Of a stretch of 64,000 nucleotides of DNA, positions 58,954 through 64,000 are shown one piece after another. The DNA comes from Diadophis punctatus similis (taxonomy: Eukaryota; Chordata; Lepidosauria; Squamata; Dipsadidae). Under the pieces are notes generated by a model. The model saw only the letters and a program-made list of their open reading frames with translations. It ran no database searches and was not told the origin of the DNA. Location of the stretch: positions 229,420,934 through 229,484,933 of the forward strand of contig JALIGW010000001.1 of NCBI GenBank assembly GCA_023053685.1, read 5' to 3'. The translations under genes and the position numbers were made by a program. Position 1 is the stretch's first letter; each line of letters opens with the position of its first letter.

Positions 58954-59941
58954 TCTTGATGAATACAAATCACCAGGACCGGATGGATTACACCCCAGAG
59001 TACTAAAGGAGCTGGCAGATGTCATCTCAGAACCACTGCACCACATCTTTCAAAATGCTGGAACACTGGGGAACTACCAGAGGACTGGAAAAGAGCTGAT
59101 GTGGTTCCCATCTTCAAAAAAAAGGGGGGGGGGAACTGACCCAGGAAACTACAGACCAATCAGCCTAACATCAATACCCAGGAAGATACTGGAAAAGATA
59201 ATAAAAAAAACAGATCTGTCAACACCTAGAAACGAGTAAAGTAATAACTAGCAGCCAGCACGGGTTTTTAAAAAACAGATCATGCCAAACCAGTCTCATT
59301 TCATCTTCAACACCGTGACTAAATTAGTAGACCAGCGAAACACTGTGGGCATAATATACCTAGACTTCAGCAAGGCATTCGACAAAGTAGACCATAACCT
59401 ACTTCTTCGTAAGCTAGAGAAAAGTGGGATAGACAACCTCACCACCAGATGGAACCACAATGGCTGGCCAACCATACTCAACGAGTAGTCCTTAATGGGT
59501 CTAAGTCCACATGGAGAGAAGTAAGCAGTGGGGTACCACAAGGCTCCATCTTAGGCCCAGTACTCTTTAATATCTTTATAAATGACTTAGATGAAGGAAT
59601 AGAAGTGGAACATACCAAATTTGCAGATGACACTAAACTGGCAGGAATAGCTAACACCCTAGAACAGTGATTCCCAAAGTGGGTGGTACCGCCCCTCGGG
59701 GGGCAGTGGGAACCCTCACCTCACCCTTAGGGGGGCGGTGAGAGGCAAGGGTGGCGACGGGGCGGTGAGAGGGGCCAGGGGAGCGGTAGGTGGTTCGCCA
59801 TGCTTTTGCACTTGAAGCTCCCTCGCGTTCCTCGCTCTTATGTGCAGGGCAGCCCATTCTGAAAGAAAATGCAAGATGTTTTCTTTCAGAATGGGCTGCC
59901 CTGCACACAAGAGCGTGGAATGCGATGGAGTTACAAGTGCT

Positions 59942-60120
59942 AGGTACTGAGCGTGGTACAGCGATGAGGGAAGCCGACCGCTCCCGAAGCTGCTCGAGCG
60001 AGCCCTCGCAGATCCGTGGGAAGGCCCCGCTGCGGAAGCTGCGCATGCGCGGACTTTCCCGCCCAGCATCCCCAGCGCCTAGCAACCCAGCGCGCGTAAT
60101 TCACCGGGCTCCCCTCTGGC
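59942..60120 (+). promoter_or_regulatory. CpG-rich promoter-like segment upstream of the RSPH14-like exon
   Basis: It is dense in CpG, with a GCGCATGCGC (NRF1-type) palindrome at 60041-60050 and CCTAGCAACC at about 60078, an RFX X-box-like half site common in ciliary gene promoters. It was probably captured with the exon. Confidence 0.5.
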
Positions 60121-60319
60121 ATGGTGCACCCGCAGATCTCAGCCCAGCTGCCCCCCGACATTGACCCCACCAAGGCGCCTGTGGCCTTCGGCCGCCAAGG
60201 CCTCCCCAAACTCAATGAAGAGCTGCAGCACCCCGAGCTGCTGACACGGCAGCCGGCCTTGATGGCGCTCTGCAACCTGGTGCACGACCCGGAGAATGCT
60301 TAACAAGCCATTGGCCTGG
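60121..60319 (+). pseudogene. RSPH14: Captured first coding exon of RSPH14 (radial spoke head 14 homolog), nonsense-broken
   Basis: The ATG at 60121 opens MVHPQISAQLPPDIDPTKAP, then VAFGRQGLPKLNEELQHPEL and LLTRQPALMALCNLVHDPE. This matches the N-terminus of RSPH14, an armadillo-repeat protein of the ciliary radial spoke (human has PPDIDPTKAAIAYG and SKLNEELQSRDLLTRQKALMAL). A TAA at 60301-60303 stands where the family has Tyr. The frame then goes on QAIGL and reaches a donor G|GTGAGC at 60320. The splice donor is kept, so this is genomic DNA, not a retrocopy. It lies inside a hAT element, upstream exons are not expected, and no second exon follows. Confidence 0.82.
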
Positions 60320-60350
60320 GTGAGCGGTGGTGGCGGCCTGGCCACGGCTG

Positions 60351-60493
60351 GCGGGAGGGAAGGGAAGGGAGGGAAGAAGGAAAGAAAAAGGAAAGAAAAA
60401 GAAAGAGAGAAGGAGGAAGACAGAAAGAAAGAAAGAGAAAGAAAGAAAAAAAGAAAGAAAGAAAGAAAGAAAGAGAAAGAAAGAAAGAAAGAA

Positions 60494-60565
<72 letters not shown>

Positions 60566-61342
60566 AAAAATGATGGTAGGAAGGAAGGAAGGAAGATAGA
60601 CAGAAAAAGAAAGGGAGGGAAGAAGGAAAGAAAGAAGAAAGAAAGAAAGATGGTAGGAAGGAAGACAGACAGAAAAAGAAAGGAGGGAGGAGAGGGAAGG
60701 GAGGGAAGAAGGAAAGAAAAAGAAAGAAAGAAAGCGAGGGAGGGAGGGAGGAAGAAAAAGAAAGGAAAGAAAGAAAGGAAGAAAGGAAGGAAGGAAGGAA
60801 GGAAGGAAGGAAGGAAGGAAGGAAGGAAGGAAGGAAGGAAGGAAAGAAAGAAAAAGAAAGATTGTAGGAAGGACGGAAGACAGACAGAAAAAGAAAGGAG
60901 GGAGGGAAGAAGGAAAGAAAGAAAAAGAAAGATGGTAGGTAGGTAGGAAGGAAGGAAGACAGAAAAAGAAAGGGAGGGAAGAAGGAAAGAAAAAGGAAAG
61001 AAAGGAAGGAAGGAAGAGGGAGGAAGGAAGGAAGACAGACAGAAAGAAAGATGGTAGGAAGGAAGACAGAAAAAGAAAGGAGGGAGGGAAGAAGGAAAGA
61101 AAAAGGAAAGAAAGGGAGGGAGGGAGGAAGAAAGAAAGAAAGATGGTAGGAAGGAAGGAAGACAGAAAGAAAGAAAAAGATGGTAGGTAGGAAGGAGACA
61201 GACAGACAGAAAGAAAAGATGGTAGGAAGGAAGGAAGGTAGACAGAAAGAAAAGAAAGAAAGAAAAAAAGATGGTAGGAAGAAAGACAGAAAGAAAAAGA
61301 AAGAAAGAAGGGGGAAGGTAGAGAAGAAAGAACGAAAGAAAG
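60351..61342. repeat. GAAA/GGAA/AGAC complex microsatellite, about 1 kb
   Basis: It is an AG-rich tract with pure GAAA and GGAA runs and repeated AGATGGTAGGAAGGAAGACAG blocks. It begins in what would be the RSPH14 intron. The long ORFs on either strand are repeat artefacts. Confidence 0.95.
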
Positions 61343-62327
61343 ACTTATGACCACAATTGAGCCTAACATTTTGGTTGCTAAGCAAGAGCGTTGTTAAGTG
61401 AGTTTCATCATACTTTACAAGTTGGCCACGCCCACCCGGTCACCTGACTACTAAGCTACAGCCACCTGAGGGGTTGGGGTGGGGGGTGGTGAGGATGAGT
61501 TTGTAGCACCAAGGGGGCGATGGACTGAAAAAGTTTGGGAACCACTGCCCTAGAAGATAGGCTCAAGATCCAGATGGATCTTGACAGACTTGAGCGCTGG
61601 GCCCTATCTAACAAAATGAAATTCAATGCAGAGAAAAGTAAAGTCCTACACTTAGGTAAGAAAAACCAAAAGTATACATATAAACTGGGTGAAACCAGGC
61701 TTAATAGCAGTGACTGTGAGAGGGATCTTGGAGTCCTAGTGGACAACCAGCTAAACATGAGCCAGCAGTGTGCAGCGGCAGCCAAAAAAGCCAATGCAAT
61801 CCTAAATTGCATCAACAGGGATACAATCAAGATCAAGTGAGGTACTAATACTACTCTATAAAGCCTTAGTTAGACCGCACCTGGAGTATTGCATTCAGTT
61901 TTGGTCATCACACTATTAAAAAGATGTCGAGACTCTAGAAAAAGTGCAGAGGAGAACAACCAGGGTGATTAGGGGACTGGAGACTAAAACATATGAAGAA
62001 CGGTTACAGGAACTGGACATGGCTAATCTAGTTAAGAGAAGGACCAGGGGAGGCATGATAGCAGTGTTTCAATATTTGAAGGGCTGCCACAGAGAGGAGG
62101 GGGTCAAGCTATTCTCCAAAGCACCTGAAGGACAGACAAGGAATAACGGATGGAAACTGATCAAGGAGAGATTCAACCTAGAAATAAGGAGGAACTTTCT
62201 GACAGTGAGAACAATCAACCAATGGAACAGCTTGCCTTAGGAAGTTGTGGGAGCTTCATCACTTGAGACTTTCAAGAAGAGATTGGACTGCCATTTGCCA
62301 GAAATGGTGTAGGGTCTCCTGCTTGAG

Positions 62328-62574
62328 GAGCCGAAGTGGCGCAGTGGTTAAATGCAGCTATTGCAGGCTACTCCAGCTGACTGCTAGTTCAGCAGTTCAG
62401 CTGTTCAAATCTCACCAGGCTCAAGGTTGACTCAGCCTTCCATCCTTCTGAGGTCGGTAAAATGAGAACCCAGATTGTTGGGGGCAATATGCTGAACTCT
62501 GTAAACCGCTTAGAGAGGGCTGTAAAGCACTATGAAGCGGTATATAAATCTAAGTGCTATTGCTATTGCTATTG
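62328..62574 (+). mobile_element. tRNA-derived SINE with CTATTG tail, nested in CR1 3' UTR
   Basis: The head GAGCCGAAGTGGCGCAGTGG TTAAATGC carries box A, and GTTCAAATCTCACC carries box B. The tail is TGCTATTGCTATTGCTATTG. It splits CCTGCTTGAG from GGGGGTTGGACTAGG of the CR1 3' end. Confidence 0.88.
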
Positions 62575-62633
62575 AGTGGGGGGTTGGACTAGGTCCCTTC
62601 CAACTCTGTTAATCTGTTAAAATTATGCTATAC

Positions 62634-62850
62634 ACGGGGTCCCCAACCCATGGGCCGTGGCCCACTACCAGGCCATGGCCTACTTGGAACTGGGCTGTGG
62701 TGGGCCAGCGCACGTGCACACACATGTACAACTCAACTTGAGCTGCGCCCGCAAGTGCGGGCACAGTGACCCGCTGCTCATGTGACCCAGTTTCCCTCCC
62801 TCCCAGCTGGGCCACCAAGCTGCAAAGATTGGGGACCGTTGCACTATAGG
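62634..62850. mobile_element. hAT-like element (GGGGTCCCCAACCC family)
   Basis: It begins CACGGGGTCCCCAACCCATG GGCCGTGG and ends AAGATTGGGGACCGTTGC. TIRs are visible, but the target duplication is not clear. Confidence 0.6.
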
Positions 62851-62854
62851 TGAT

Positions 62855-63280
62855 CCTCATTTAATAAGCACTCATTCAGTGACTGTTTAGACAACCTGTG
62901 AGTAGTGCTTATGACTAGTTCTTGTACTTAGAGCATGATCATGATCCAGGAGATCAACACGTGGCTTGCAAGTCATGCCATTGCAGTGTCCTGCAGTGAT
63001 GTGATCACCATTTGCAACCTTCACTACTGGCTTCCAATAAACAAAGTCAGTGGGCAGATGGTTACAAAAGGTGATCCTGTGACCTTGCATTTAACAACAT
63101 TGTGTGATGCATGTAAGGATGGCCACCAGAAGTGCTGGAACTCCCATCATTAAATGGGACACTAAATAACACTAAATAAATAAATCACTAAGCAGTGTGA
63201 TCTCACAATGTCGTGCTTTTCAACAGCATTGCTTAGCAATGGAAATTCCCGCCTAGATTATTGTTGTTAAGTGGGGATTA
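62855..63280. mobile_element. TA-type TIR element, diverged
   Basis: It has TAGGTGATCCTCATTTAATAAG at the left, AAAAGGTGATCCTGTGACCTT inside and TGTTGTTAAGTGGGGATTAG at the right. It shares the interior with 2810 and 40032. Confidence 0.55.
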
Positions 63281-63945
63281 GATGCATATGAAACTACTAA
63301 ACTACAGGAACTTTGGGAAAGGTATGGTCATATTATAGGTAGGGATTAGATCTTTTCTTGTATTGATCTTGTATTATAGATGAGCAAAAATAATCTGCCA
63401 CCGTCATATAAGCTATAGCTGGAAAAATACATTGAAATATCTTACTAATATGACTTCTAATCAGTAGTAGGCCTTATTATGGTTGCTGGAAAATATGCAA
63501 TATTATCTTATTTACCTTGTTGATGATGGACACACACCTTCACAGCGGGTTAAAGTAACATTTGAAACACAACCCCTATAAAACACTTGTTCTTCATATT
63601 CAATAGTACTACATGTGTCTGTAAAACATTAAAAGCAGCAATTAATGTAAGCGTAAGAATTCTGTTTCCTTTTGGCATTAATGAAGATTTGGGCTTATAT
63701 GCATTCTTACTACAAAGAGCTATTGTCACAGAGCGCTAATGCACAATGCAGCACAGAACATAGTAAGCACTAGATTTTACAACTGTTAATCTTTGATTTA
63801 AACAATATATTAATAAATGTAGTCCTTATTGCTAAAGATCACATAACATATTTAACACAATATTGAAAAACAATTATTTTGCTTTAGAGAATTGGTCATA
63901 AAATATGAGTGATAGCTTTCTTTGCAAAACTATATTATTTTAGAT
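63281..63945. other. Intergenic sequence
   Basis: AT-rich, nothing recognised. Confidence 0.4.
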
Positions 63946-64000
63946 AAAGGTAAAAGTTTCCCTGACAAGCCAGTCATGTCCGACTCTAGGGGGAAGTGCT
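63946..64000 (-). mobile_element. tRNA-derived SINE, cut by the window end
   Basis: AAAGGTAAAAGTTTCCCTGAC and GTCCGACTCTAGGGGGAAGTGCT match the tail end of the SINE at 55770. Confidence 0.7.

Larger units (their letters stand above)
59665..61547 (+). mobile_element. hAT-type transposon carrying a captured RSPH14 fragment
   Basis: The termini are CAGTGATTCCCAAAGTGGG and AGTTTGGGAACCACTG. A perfect 8-bp duplication CCCTAGAA lies at 59657-59664 and 61548-61555, inside the CR1 reverse-transcriptase ORF. The left part is the element's own foldback (arms about 59806-59941). Then come about 180 bases of CpG-rich promoter-like DNA, the RSPH14-like exon, a roughly 1-kb GAAA/GGAA tract, a TA-type TIR fragment (61343-61450) and the right end. 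No transposase is present. Confidence 0.9.
58040..62625 (+). mobile_element. CR1-type LINE, long copy broken by nested insertions
   Basis: Translated pieces run in order: NRFLTNLADNFVVQKVEEGT (about 58060) and LGESDHVILEFNIT (endonuclease end), DEYKSPGPDGLHPRVLKELA (58960), NTVGIIYLDFSKAFDKVDHN (59340), [20 protein letters not shown] and [10 protein letters not shown] (59530-59645), then after the hAT element LDRLERWALSNKMKFNAEKS, GVLVDNQLNMSQQCAAAAKK and RRTTRVIRGLETKTYEERLQ to FLTVRTINQWNSLP. The 3' UTR GGGGGTTGGACTAGGTCCCT TCCAACTC is split by a SINE. Stops and frameshifts are many. Confidence 0.9.

Noticed and set aside
60212..61385. 361- and 385-codon minus-strand Ser/Phe/Leu ORFs
   Set aside because: They are AG-rich microsatellite read on the other strand, inside the hAT element.

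Overview
The window is vertebrate nuclear DNA, most likely from a snake. It is AT-rich and intron-dominated. It is full of hAT-type miniature elements, CR1/L2-type LINEs, tRNA-derived SINEs, a DIRS element, long GGAA and GAAA microsatellites, and a LINE whose 3' end runs into a long AGAAT pentanucleotide array, an arrangement known from snake genomes. Species cannot be named from the sequence alone.

The only host gene that looks intact is AP2A2, the alpha-2 (alpha-C) large subunit of the AP-2 clathrin adaptor. It lies on the + strand. Twenty coding exons (vertebrate exons 3-22) lie between 4948 and 52100, and the first two coding exons (about 45 residues) must lie upstream of position 1. The exons join in one open frame of 892-893 codons. 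The predicted full protein is 937 or 938 residues, depending on a CAGAAG tandem acceptor. Special splice sites are an AT-AC U12-type intron (44842-45776), a GC-AG intron (43016-43564), and an acceptor whose pyrimidine tract is a roughly 150-bp microsatellite (before 35824). The stop codon is at 52098-52100 and the first polyadenylation signal at 52246.

Introns by region: 1-4947 has a CpG-rich island, GAAA repeats and three DNA-transposon copies. 5-11 kb has nested DNA transposons and a TA-flanked element carrying a TTCC satellite and a 182-bp-arm inverted repeat. 14-19 kb has SINE and LINE fragments. 19.5-25.9 kb has hAT copies, a rearranged LINE and TIR elements. 26148-32147 is a 6.0-kb DIRS element with gag, RT/RNase H, tyrosine recombinase, 108-bp inverted terminal repeats and an internal complementary region. 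It abuts a palindrome carrying a hammerhead-like core. 36-41 kb has a local duplication and an antisense LINE. Later introns hold small hAT and palindromic elements.

Downstream of AP2A2 (52.3-64 kb) there is no intact gene. The main object is a CR1-type LINE (about 58.04-62.62 kb) interrupted by a 1.88-kb hAT element with a perfect 8-bp target duplication. That element carries what looks like the captured promoter and first coding exon of RSPH14, a radial-spoke gene, now broken by a stop codon. This transposon-borne gene fragment is the most unusual object in the window.
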